The translations under genes were made by a program, and so were the position numbers. A stretch of 64,000 nt of DNA, from the NCBI GenBank assembly GCA_963576785.1, contig OY756144.1, positions 1,550,001 through 1,614,000 of the forward strand, given 5' to 3'. The notes below the pieces were generated by a model, which saw nothing but the letters and a program-made list of their open reading frames with translations, had not been told where the DNA came from and did not search any database. Every line of letters begins with the position of its first letter. Within the stretch, counting starts at the first letter, position 1. The DNA is from Chlorophyllum brunneum (lineage: Eukaryota; Basidiomycota; Agaricomycetes; Agaricales; Agaricaceae). Shown in pieces: positions 52,634-64,000 of this stretch.

Positions 52634-54591
52634 CTACCGAGGGGGTACAGCCAACAGTGAAGCACACACTACCCATGTAATCAGAAAGGCAAGACCGGCG
52701 CTGCGGACGACAATCTCCCATTGTCCTCTCACGATGATAGGGCTCAGTACCCTAGTAAGAGGAACGGCAAAGGCGGGTACTGCATTCACGAGCCGGCTCC
52801 GTTTCTTCACTCGTTCTGTCGTTCCTGTCTCTGTCGTAGCACAAGTGGAGAGGCTGAGCGTCGACTTGGACCTGTATGTTGTATTCGAACGTAACCTCTG
52901 GCCAGGCGCTTTTGAGGAAAGGTAGGGCGGCACGCCTCCCAGGAATGCGGGGCCAGAATCGTCCCTACCGGGGCTGGGTCCCCATTTCTTGAAGCTGCAT
53001 CGTGTTTGAACGCGGTCAATGAAATCCAAAAGCCATTTCCATCGCCTCTCTTCATCGTCGCCCCAACCTAGACGCCTTCCTTCAACACCCGACTCCGTGT
53101 CCCGGTTTTGCGTAGCATCGTCCCATGCTACTGCTTCGGTGACTCCACTTCTCACCGAAATCGCTCTCACTTGCTTTGGCTGAACGATTGGAAGACCATC
53201 GAAATCAAACTCCGTTACAGGCTGTCCACGGCCGGCTCCACAGCCCAGCTTCTCCAAGTCCTCCATCGCGCGGAGGCGGTACCACCGGGCATTCATTGAC
53301 TGTATCTCCTCACTGTCCCAATATCCTGATATGTCAGTGGTCGAGGGGGAGCAGAAAGGGGCAATGAAAGTAGCTGTCGTCGTAAATGAGTCAGGAGGGC
53401 GAGGTTCCGAATCTGCCCGCCTCTCTTGTTCCCTGCGCAATTCTTGCTGTCGCGACCATTCTGCATCGTTCTTGGGGTTGCAATACTCCAATAAGATGGG
53501 ACACGTGGATGGGCCCTCAATTGGATTCATCTCGATGTAGCCAGGTGCCATAGGGAAAGATTGAATTTCGCGAGAATATATAGACATGCTAGTATCAGAG
53601 AACTCGGACACTGATCTGGGAGATCCGGGTCGTTTCTGACGATGGCGATGCAAGCGACCATAGGTTGCTGTGGGAGAGGATGGGAGATTTATGGACTGGG
53701 GAGGGAAACAGGAACGAGGATTTGGGTTATGAGCCCTCGGAGCAGTGGGTCGTGGTAGCTCAAACTTGCGTAGCTGCCTGAGGTCACCTAGGATATATAC
53801 ACCCAGACAGACTCCGTGAACTGCGCATAGGAGGACAGTCAATCCAAGCCACATGCCCGGGACTGCAGTGAGCCTCAACCATCGTGGCCCGTTGGTAACA
53901 AAGTTGGCGATAAGGGGGGGTACGAAGCCGACAAGTATGATGACAATGCCGGCAATGATCCCGCAAAGAACACGACGGTTGCCTACGTTGTTCATCTGAC
54001 CTTGAATAAACCTGCGGAGACTTTGCTCCAGCATCCGCCGAGCTTCCCCTTCGACCTCTTGAAAAAAAGAGGGGTGTGGATGGATGCTTTGATCCGGCCG
54101 CTGGAAGGGAGCGAGGATGGATGATGGGAGATTGAGTTCGTAATTAGCGTTAGGGACGAAAAAGGTGCTTTTCGCTCGAGAATAAAATGTTGCAAGGCGA
54201 GACGCAGTAGTTGGGGCGAAAACAGCGTCCTTGGATGAATTGCGCTGTTTCTGCCACTCTGCGTAACGAGCCTGGTATTCCCGTAGCCAGAGAATAAAAT
54301 ACCTGACCATGATTAGATCAACGGTTGATGGGATATAAACAATCGAAACACACACAGATTTTCTGGACACATCTCCACATACAACAACCACTCCTCAAAG
54401 TCCTTCAAACCCAACGGCGGGAGGTGCTTTCTGTTTAGGACGTCATCGAGGCGGACGTTAAAAAGTGGGGTGACTGCGAAGGAACGAACTCTGCCAACGG
54501 CGGGGGGAGGATTGCAGAGACGGAAGGGAAGAGCGAGTAGAGACTTGAAAGAGGGCTTGACGGTCGAGGGTTGGGTGTGGACGGCAGCCAT
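52634..54591 (-). CDS. Rax1-like RGS-domain membrane protein
   Basis: Two exons (54591-54356, 54302-52634) encode about 634 residues, joined through CT|G across a 53-nt intron. The start MAAVHTQPSTVKPSF leads to an N-terminal RGS domain: LNRKHLPPLGLKDFEEWL, VEMCPENLYFILWLREY, and further on MLEQSLRRFIQGQ. This is followed by two hydrophobic spans (VLCGIIAGIVIILVGFVPPL and a second around GMWLGLTVLLCAVHG), then about 330 residues of Ser/Pro-rich loop, and a last membrane span at the C-terminus (AGLAFLITWVVCASLL). An RGS-like domain plus three membrane spans is the architecture of yeast Rax1, which marks bipolar bud sites; other fungal relatives may regulate G-alpha. The long loop between spans two and three is unusual relative to the yeast protein. 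GAP activity is not shown by sequence. Confidence 0.87.
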
Positions 54592-56889
54592 TGCCGCAGG
54601 AACGGCGAGGGAGAGGATATCTTCTTATGTACCCCTCCTCCTCACTTTTAGCCAAATTGGGCGGGAGGATCGTTGATTCTCCTGCTTCGCATGCCACGGT
54701 CTTTACGCGCCGTTGCTTGAAATAAAATGGAAGGCTGCCAAAGGTTAAATTAGTAAACGACATATCCTGCCTATCCTTGCGCCTGGTCCATTCCGGCGTG
54801 CAGTTCTTCCTTGCTCGTTCTCCCAACCGTCGTCAGCTCCCACTCGTTTAGGACATCCGAGGTGCCTAGAAATTGACCAGTCAATCCCAGCTGGGGTGTG
54901 TTGGGGTTGTCGTGATTGGCACGTGGGAAGACAACAAGAACCCCTCAACTACCGCCCAATCCAATTCATTGATGACGACTTCCAGGCTTGCCGTCAATCA
55001 TCCCATTCAGGTAGCCACAACACATATGCTCCGGAAAACATACCAGGTTCAGGGTCACCCACGCTGAACAATCGCGTCAAAATGGGCTCTGGTGTGAGCA
55101 CGCTATGAAAGTCCAGTTCCCAGGGCAGCCACAATGTTCCGAGGAGAGTTGCACTACGGCTCCTAATTAATGTGAAAAGGGGGAAGTACTAATAGATACG
55201 ACCCACCTGGCAAGGACTCTTCACAAGTTGATTGCCAGAATAGTGATTGGCTGCCATTGGGATTTGCCGAATTCTTCCTCGACTATGAAAAGTCCCCATA
55301 AGCCTGGTGGATACTTCATCCCTCCAATGTCGCGGATTCTCCTGAACCAAAGCTTGAGCTTAAAGGCATGTGTGGTAGTATTAGAAGAGCAGAAATTCAG
55401 GAGCTAGAAGCGCGAGACGCCAACTATAGACGCTCAATATCGGTAGTTTTCTTCACGGATATTGAGCTGAAACCTTAAGCGACTGACTAGCGGTCTAGGG
55501 CGCTCACAATGTCATTCACCTAACGGCGAATACCGTGTGTCAGCTGGGGTCTGGCGCGGATAAATTTGGTAAAACCTCACTGAGATACAGCAATTTGTGC
55601 ACATGAAACATCGCTGCCTCGTCCGTTGGTATATGAGGGGTTGGGCAGGTGAGAACCAGTTGCTCCACAGAGCGGGTTCCGATAGCCAAGAATAGTTCAG
55701 GGACGAAGCGTTAACTGCAGTTCATGGTAACACAACCGTATACATGCACTCACTTTTCACGGGGCGGATTTCCCCCGCGGTCCAAACCCTTTCAAGAAGT
55801 CCCATCGAGCCCTGTTCCTGTCCACGATTGAACACCTTATGACGAGGTGAACAAAGACCTCTCTTAGTTACTTGTCTTCTCGATGGTCTCCTATCAAAGT
55901 AAGCCTCTATGCGTGCAGCCATATCCCTGCTGCTGGCATTATAATTGTCTGCTACAAAGTTCGGGAAATACTTCAGCTTGTGCTGGTCTTGCGGTCCTGG
56001 TGGAAAATGGTAGGACCTCGTCCGAAGGGGCGTGCGACTAGACCTCCGATTGCGAGGACGGCAACGCGAGAAACCGAAATGAAGGGAGGATAATTATTTC
56101 AACTTCGGGCAGGCTTGTCGGGAATTGGTTTGGGTTGGTCGGAACAACAGCACCCAGCCAGAGCACACTAAAAGCCACGACAAAACACCGAAGTGGGTTT
56201 GACGAAGATCCAATAGGCAAATGTGATGTTACAAGGAATTCACAGAATCTGTTCCTGGTTTGTATGCGTTGGATCGGACAGTATCCCGGAAGGCGGATTC
56301 GACTAGCAGGAAGATACAATGTGGTCTGTTATGCCACGACGGGGATATATCTTCCAGTCTGCCCCGGAAAATGTCTCAGGGAGGTATGGAACTGTCGGAG
56401 TTGGTGGTGTGCTGCAACATATGCGGAGGGGTAGCTCTATAGTTGAGTTGTTAATGGCATGGAAGACTTGCCACGATCCAAGAATGGGTCTTGCAAAGGA
56501 AGGGAACCATAGAAGAGGCTAAACGGAGATGTTTGCATTCACAACTTGGCGCAGAGAGTGGAGCCCATCGTAAAGTGAAGACGCTAAAAGCGGTGAGGTT
56601 AGTGAGTGGTGAAGAGTTCAGACGATGGTGAACTTTGGTATGGAAATCTGATTCAAAAATGGCTAGACTGTTCTCTGAATACAACTAGAATATTCTTATT
56701 GGGTTGCCAAGCACCTGCTTTGCCAAAATGATCTATGTCTGATGTGGAAACCAAAGTCTAGGACCAGCCAGGAGGCATAAATATACCCGACACTGCCATG
56801 GCTACGCTCAGTGCCTCTCTGCTTTTGACCACATTCGTCGAGCAATTCTTTCGCAGCACCAACACTATCCATCATAATAGAAGCAAGTC
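54592..56889. other. Intergenic stretch between divergent RGS and peroxiredoxin genes
   Basis: 2.3 kb between two start codons facing away from each other. Apart from the two promoters I see only short unassigned frames; the longest near 54826-54458 overlaps the RGS 5' end and is a shadow. No repeat or RNA gene was recognised. Confidence 0.5.
56776..56785 (+). promoter_or_regulatory. TATA-like element of the peroxiredoxin gene
   Basis: CATAAATATA lies about 105 nt before the start codon at 56890 and is followed by a pyrimidine-rich stretch. Confidence 0.45.
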
Positions 56890-57676
56890 ATGTCAGGATA
56901 CAAGGCGTTGATCGGGAAAATGGCACCATCGTTCAAGCTCAAGAATCACGATGGCCAAGACTATGATGTCAGACCTGGCGAAACGAGCCTCCCACTCGTG
57001 ATATTTTTCTATCCAGAATCTGGTCAGCGAACAATCGAAGCATTTGGTGTCGATGGCACTCACTTTGACGGTGGTTGGTGTGCAGGGTCCTTTGGATGTA
57101 CAAGACAAGCTTGTCAATTTAGGGACGCAGTTGCTGGTGAGTCCTTTTCCGACCACCCAAGATGACGTCGAACTCATTGACCTGCAATCAACAGAGAAAC
57201 CCAAGTTTTCCCCGGAAAAGGTGCAGATCATTGGCGTAAGCCCTGACCCGGTGGAGAAACAGAAGGCATTTGTGGAGAAGGAGAAGCTAACAGTGAGTTT
57301 CCTCTCCGGCTCGGGTGCCTTTTCGCTTGCTCACTCTCGAACTTAGTATCAAGTTTTAAGTGATGAGTCGAAGGATATATTCCAGTTATATGGGATTGGG
57401 AGAGGGATGTGGGGACTCGTTCAAGTCGCCCGAGTCACATTCGTGGTCGACCAGAAGGGAATTGTGAGGTGAGTTCATGAGAGTCGGACCAAGTGGGTTA
57501 TTACTCCTTCTGGTCGCTTTGCCAGAGATGCACTTGAAGGGACCATGAATTACGGAGCTCATGCTAAGTTTGTCGAGGATTGGTTGGAGATACTGGAGTC
57601 TGGGGCAGAAGCCCCTGAGGCCGCAAAGGTGGTGGCAGAAAGTCCTTTGCTTGACGCGGAGGGGGCCAAGGGATAG
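56890..57676 (+). CDS. Peroxiredoxin Q / Dot5-type thiol peroxidase
   Basis: Thioredoxin-dependent peroxidase of the BCP/PrxQ class, in yeast a nuclear enzyme (Dot5). The start MSGYKALIGKMAPSFKL leads to LVIFFYPESG; a 64-nt-range intron joins it to SFGCTRQACQFRDA, containing the peroxidatic Cys and, five residues on, the resolving Cys, the mark of the alpha2-type atypical 2-Cys enzyme. Then come EKVQIIGVSPDPVEKQKAF, QVLSDESKDIFQLYGI, TFVVDQKGIVR and a C-terminal tail ending DAEGAKG. Splices keep frame at ESG|SFG, VA|EK, LT|YQV and VR|DAL, so five exons. The Thr of the usual TPGC active-site motif is Ser here (SFGC), a conservative change that keeps the hydroxyl. The length of about 180-190 residues fits. 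Nuclear location is by homology only. Confidence 0.9.
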
Positions 57677-58026
57677 CGCTTAGTTTTTTTATTTCGCGTG
57701 AATTGGACTTGTGTGTCAAAGATCGATTTGAAATAATATGATGACCGAACCAGGGGGAGGATTAGTCACGTGGTATACCGGATCCAATGAACCCGATCAA
57801 TTATCCTGTGTCTGTGCGTGTATCGTCTCGCTCAACTTTAACACCCGCTCCTTCGCACGCAAACCGGGTTTGTTAGGTCGGTCCTCTCCGACGAAGCTCC
57901 ACCAACATCCGTTCTTCCAGGGTGCCCAGTCCTCCTGGACCTCAATATTGCACGCCCACCCCACACATTTCTCCTAGGCATAATCTCGTTTGACTCCGCT
58001 GCTTCTCTATCTCCAAGGTTTTAAAG
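57677..58026. other. PrxQ-NMO intergenic region
   Basis: 350 bp between tandem plus-strand genes, holding the PrxQ 3' UTR and NMO promoter. A CT-rich run sits just before the NMO start. Nothing else was seen. Confidence 0.55.
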
Positions 58027-59594
<1,568 letters not shown>

Positions 59595-60131
59595 GAATTT
59601 GGAATATATCGTTATTGAATGTACGCGGGTAGTATTTGGAGACACTAAGTCACAACTGTTGTTGGGCCCGTTACCATATTGTCAGGCCAATCCTGATAAG
59701 TACTGGAACTCGGAGTCCTAGGTTGACCAGAGCTTGGGACCTCGCAACACCGGTACGGCTCTGAGCTCGTGGGCTTGCGATAATGCGCTACCCCGGGTAT
59801 GAGGGCTCACTCCTCCTACTGAGCGCTAACGCGCTCCTAGTGGGAAGAGTAATGAGGTTTGATGTGAACGCGATTGGTCTCGTGATCGTGTTGCCGCAAC
59901 GTGGCGAGACCCCGAATTTACGGCTCCGGAAAGCCATCCAAAGGAGGAAGGTTTCCAGGACCGGTCTTCCACTTATGGGACCGATCGGCGATTGAAGGAG
60001 GGGTACACAGGGTCCTGGCTGCTCGTGGTGTTGGTTGAAGTGTGATTTGTTCGACAACGTTGACGCCGACCTTCATATTTCGTTCTCCCCTTTCCCTTTT
60101 ATTTCCTTCGTTCTCCTTCATTACTGATTCC
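59595..60131. other. NMO-MPS1 intergenic region
   Basis: 537 bp between tandem genes. The last 70 bp before the MPS1 start are strongly pyrimidine-rich, as in fungal transcription starts. Only shadow frames are present. Confidence 0.55.
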
Positions 60132-63100
60132 ATGGCTTTAACAAGCCCCTCGACGTCACCACCAAGGACACCAGTCGATGCACGCACTGGGCCAGCGACA
60201 ACAGCACCGAAATTGGCAACACCGCCCTCCGACGATTCATACATCGAGGATTTATCATTCGACTACATCTTCGACGAGCTTGGGGGCATGTATAGAATAT
60301 CGAAAGGTTCTTCGAAAGCCTCGCCACAATCATCATGTACACCGCCTACGCCCCCTGACGATGCAATCGAGCGCAGAGAATCCAAGAAACCACCCTCACC
60401 AATATCTCTCAATTCGCCAGTCGGACGGTCGTCACTTGCGCGCTCAGAAAGCGCATACCCTGTGCTAGAAACAACTCCTGGCCTCGTAGACAAGCCAGAA
60501 CGGCCCGCACGTTCATTTAGTCGTGTCGCTTCAGGCCCACTATTATCGACTACACCTTCATATGCGGCACCAACTTCGTCATCAGCTGCGAAACCCCGCA
60601 CTGCGCCTCGCAGGATTACTCTCGATGAAGTTTCCGACAAGAACGACTTGGGTGCAACTTCATCTCGCTCGAGGCAGGGCCTTGATTCCCACTCACACAA
60701 CCACCAGGACGACAAGGAAAACATCAGTGAACCTGATGAAAATCTGCACCAGGTACCAGTACCTGGAAAAAGACATCTTTCGCCGACATTGAGTTCGCGA
60801 TCGTCCGCACGTCCAGCATTGCGTACAACACTCTCCTCGGGCGGTGGCACGCGAGTGGCGGATGCCCCCCAACGTGCTACTCATGGCCGACAAACAGCGC
60901 CTGCGCATAACCGTGCTGGACGGATGCTCAAGACGATATCTACGTCGTCTGAGTCCAAGTACACCAGCTCTGATCGGTACCGTGATACTGACGCTAGTGA
61001 GAATGAATATGGCCCTTCACCAATGTCTGTTGCTGTGAACTATGGCGACAGGAACTCACCCGTTAGCGGTGTACCGAACGGTCTGGAGAGTGATGGTGGA
61101 GAGGACGCGGAGATTGACCCGGCAAATATCCCACTCCCGTCTTCTGCTGCGTCTAGTATGTTTGGTAGACAGAAGAACCACTTACTTGTAGGCACCACGG
61201 CAGCGGCCAGTTCGCTCGGCCATCCGTCGAGCAATCGACCCAGAAGGTCGGCGAGCCTCAGCGAAGGTAAGTTCCGGAATTGCATTTGAGAGGCTCAGAA
61301 TTGATGATTCCGTTGATACAGCTCATGATGATTACCAGCTACAGGTACAGCAACAATATACGAATGTTCCCTCGCGGCCTGGAACAAGTCTAGGTTGGTT
61401 CTGTCCTTTGTTTCGGTCCTTCCAATTTACGATCGGCCTTGCTTTCAGGTATGAACACGATTGATGAGGACGTAGTTGCTGCAAGGCGCGTTCCAATGAG
61501 GGAGAGAAAGCAACAGGAGGCGGAAATTTTGAGTGACTGCGAGAGTGAGCTTTACGACCGTTTTATCCTCGGTCTACCTGGACTAACGGCATCCTAGAAT
61601 ATATCCGAGAGCTCGAGATTGAGCATCGAGAGCCAAGGCCGCCATCGCGCCAGTCACCTTCTCCAACCCACTTAAACCTACATCAGGCCCGGTTAGCTAA
61701 TGGTCATCGGCGGCAAGAGTCGGATACTCTCAAAAGTGTTTTACCCTCAGCCGTGGGGTCCCCAACGGTTGTTGATCACTTAGCTCGAGTACCTTCGAAG
61801 TCTGGCCACGGCCGCATCTCCCCACCATCAACACGAACTTCGCAAGATAGAGTCTCGCCTCCCGGATCGCGAATACAAAATCGCGACTCCCCCAAAAGCC
61901 TAGTTTCACCATCTAGTGCAAGAGGTCGTCTCTCACCCCCCAACAGTCGGCTCGCCATGTCAGCTGGTAGAGAGCCCTCCAAACACCGCCGTAGCCCGAC
62001 GGCTCCAGATCCCCCAACCACCAGCAACTTAGTGAGTGTTGGTGCCTCAGTTGCGCCTTCGGGCCAGACCTGGGCAGCTGGTGAAGGGGGAGAAGAGTGT
62101 AGCAACGAGCGCGAACGAAGGTCGCAAGTGCGGCCCACAACTATGGGACAACCATCACCACCACCTGCTTACACGACACAGCCCGTCCGGGCTCCGCCTG
62201 CGCTCGTGGCGGCACCTTCTCAGCCTGTACTTACCCAGTCCGTTACCGGTCATGCTCCTCCGCCTCCTATGCAGTCGCCTCGACATATCGTCGTCAACAA
62301 GAAAGCCTATGCTCGGCTCGATATGATAGGCAAAGGAGGTTCATCACGCGTCTTCCGAGTGATGAGCCATAACAATGAACTTTACGCAATCAAACGCGTT
62401 TCGCTAGATAGGACAGATAACGAGATGATGTCCGGATATATGAACGAGATTGCGTTACTGAAGCGATTGGAAGGAAACAGTCGGATCATCCGATTGATTG
62501 ACAGTGAAGTTCGTGCTGGGCCTGGAGGAAGTAAAGGACACTTGCTGCTGGTCATGGAATGCGGAGAGATCGATTTGGCAAGGTTGCTTCAGGACCAGAT
62601 GAAGCAGCCTCTAAATATGGTCTGGGTGGCATATTACTGGCAACAGGTGTGCAGCGAACTGGGTAACTCTGCATCTGCTAATCTTGAGCGCAGATGCTAC
62701 AAGCTGTGCATGTGATTCATGAGGAAAAGATTGTACACTCTGACCTCAAACCCGCGAACTTTGTTCTTGTTCGCGGCCAGCTCAAGCTGATCGATTTTGG
62801 CATTGCAAACGCCATTGCCAACGATACCACCAACATTCAAAGAGATCATCAGGTAAATGATGGGTTTACCCTTCTTTTACTTGGCGACGGCTTAACCGTA
62901 ACGACAGGTTGGTACGATCAACTACATGAGTCCTGAAGCCATCGAATTACCCGATGGTATGCGTCGCCTCAAAGTGGGAAGGCCTTCCGATGTTTGGTCA
63001 TTGGGAGTCATCCTATACCAAATGATCTATGGCCAGCCTCCGTTCCAACACTTGCCATTCCTTCAGAAAATGAGGGCAATTCCTGACCATAACCACGCCA

Positions 63101-63610
63101 TTGAGTTTCCCGAGTACTCCGTCCCTACCCTTCCTGCATCGAAGAGTACGAATGGTGATCAAATCTCACCGCCTACGAAACTCGATCACCTCAAGTGTCG
63201 CGTACGAAGTGACGTCATCGATAGTATGAAGAAGTGCTTGACGCGGAACTCTAAGGAGCGAGCAACTATTCCTGAATTGCTTGAACAAAGCTGGTTGTCA
63301 ATGAAAGAATGTAAGGTTTCTCTGTTTCTGCACCCCTGAACTTTTTTTTAACTCGCTCTGCCAATTGTAGCTGAATTGAACGCTGCTGTGAAACCTCAGC
63401 TTGCCAACGACGAGACGATTATCAACCCCTACTATATGCGACAATTGCTTCAGTACGGCATCAAGCTTGGGGCCACTCAGGGCGAGAGAATGGATTCCGA
63501 AGCTCTCTTGAGAGAGGCAGAGGTATGCTAATACGTTCCCAGCTCTGTCTATTTTAACGTATGGTCTTCAATAGCGTTTGGTTGTGGAGCTTAAGGCTCT
63601 CCACCCCTAA
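60132..63610 (+). CDS. MPS1: Mps1/TTK-type dual-specificity spindle checkpoint kinase
   Basis: Kinase of the spindle assembly checkpoint and, in yeasts, spindle pole duplication (Mph1 in fission yeast). The N-terminal ~700 residues are Ser/Pro-rich and probably disordered (many SP sites, e.g. [16 protein letters not shown]). The catalytic domain opens [20 protein letters not shown] (glycine loop GKGGSS), then [10 protein letters not shown] (ATP-binding Lys), [35 protein letters not shown] (HSDLKP replaces HRDLKP, as is typical of this family), [12 protein letters not shown] (DFG) and [13 protein letters not shown] (activation-segment end), [19 protein letters not shown], and [11 protein letters not shown]. 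The last exons give [12 protein letters not shown] and end VELKALHP with TAA at 63608-63610. All catalytic residues are present. Introns of about 50-65 nt interrupt both halves. The start at 60132 ([10 protein letters not shown]) follows a CT-rich tract; an in-frame Met at 60042 is less likely. Confidence 0.93.
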
Positions 63611-64000
63611 CTCTATGCTGCACTTTACCTCCCATTCTGCATCAACCGCACATTTTAATCGCATCCATTGCATCATGTAGTCCTGTCATGAACAATCCTC
63701 TGCATTCGTCTCGCATATTTGTCTTCAACCCTGCAAATGAATCGTCATCCCCTTATCCATTTCCAAACTAGCTTTCCTTGCTTTGTGTTTTCCCACCTAA
63801 TGATCAAAATCTTAACGATCAACAGTGAGGAACTTTGCTGTGTTGTTATGTACCTGTATAGCTCCCTCGTTCGTGTACTAGAGGCTCCCCTATTACCCTT
63901 TCTCCGGTGGGTTGATTATTGCAGTTTTTATTTTTTTGGTGTTTCAGCTTGCTGTTACCCTCTTATCTTCTTTCCGCACCACTTAATGGCCTTTTGCTCG
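63611..64000. other. MPS1 3' flank to window edge
   Basis: About 390 bp of CT- and T-rich sequence after the MPS1 stop. It contains the 3' UTR and no recognisable gene. Confidence 0.55.

Overview
The window is nuclear DNA of a filamentous basidiomycete, most likely an agaricomycete. The evidence is the very high intron density (mostly 46 to 66 nt introns with GT-AG ends, often with a CTAAC-like branch site), the closely spaced single-copy housekeeping genes on both strands, and the protein families seen. I could not fix genus or species. Eighteen protein genes can be supported; every multi-exon model was spliced by eye, so internal exon borders are less certain than identities.

Layout. 1-6.8 kb: ERV46 (cut by the left edge) and VPS45 in tandem on the minus strand, a small GSKIP-domain gene on the plus strand, and an OGFr-domain gene on the minus strand. 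6.8-13.2 kb: gene-poor. 13.3-14.7 kb: an Ecl1-like zinc protein preceded by a strongly purine-skewed upstream region. 14.7-26.3 kb: about 11.5 kb with no convincing gene. 26.3-30.7 kb: a NudC-domain (NUDCD1-like) gene converging on a PP2C phosphatase. 30.7-34.2 kb: gene-poor. 34.2-43.6 kb: a MYND-like zinc-finger protein, BUD22, tubulin cofactor D and V-ATPase subunit B. 45-47.6 kb: a TCP11/SOK1 family gene. 49.9-51.9 kb: a cytosine-deaminase-like amidohydrolase. 52.6-54.6 kb: a Rax1-like RGS membrane protein. 56.9-63.6 kb: peroxiredoxin Q/Dot5, nitronate monooxygenase and Mps1 kinase, all on the plus strand. The right edge holds the 3' flank of Mps1.

The genes do not form a pathway cluster. 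They are core cell-biology functions: ER-Golgi cargo cycling and endosomal SNARE control (ERV46, VPS45), organelle acidification (VMA2), tubulin folding and spindle checkpoint (TBCD, MPS1), ribosome biogenesis (BUD22), signalling (PP2C, RGS, TCP11) and redox or nitro-compound metabolism (PrxQ, NMO).

The most unusual signals are in gene structure: a PP2C gene whose start codon appears to be cut off by an intron and followed by a 22-nt exon, three GC-AG introns in conserved genes, and a nitronate monooxygenase whose conserved loop is built from 13- and 28-nt exons. In the gene-poor stretches I see only short repeats, including a dispersed heptamer CGTTGAA array and a shared LTR-terminus-like 17-mer. 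I found no tRNA, rRNA, CRISPR or intact transposon, and no evidence for a novel multi-gene system.
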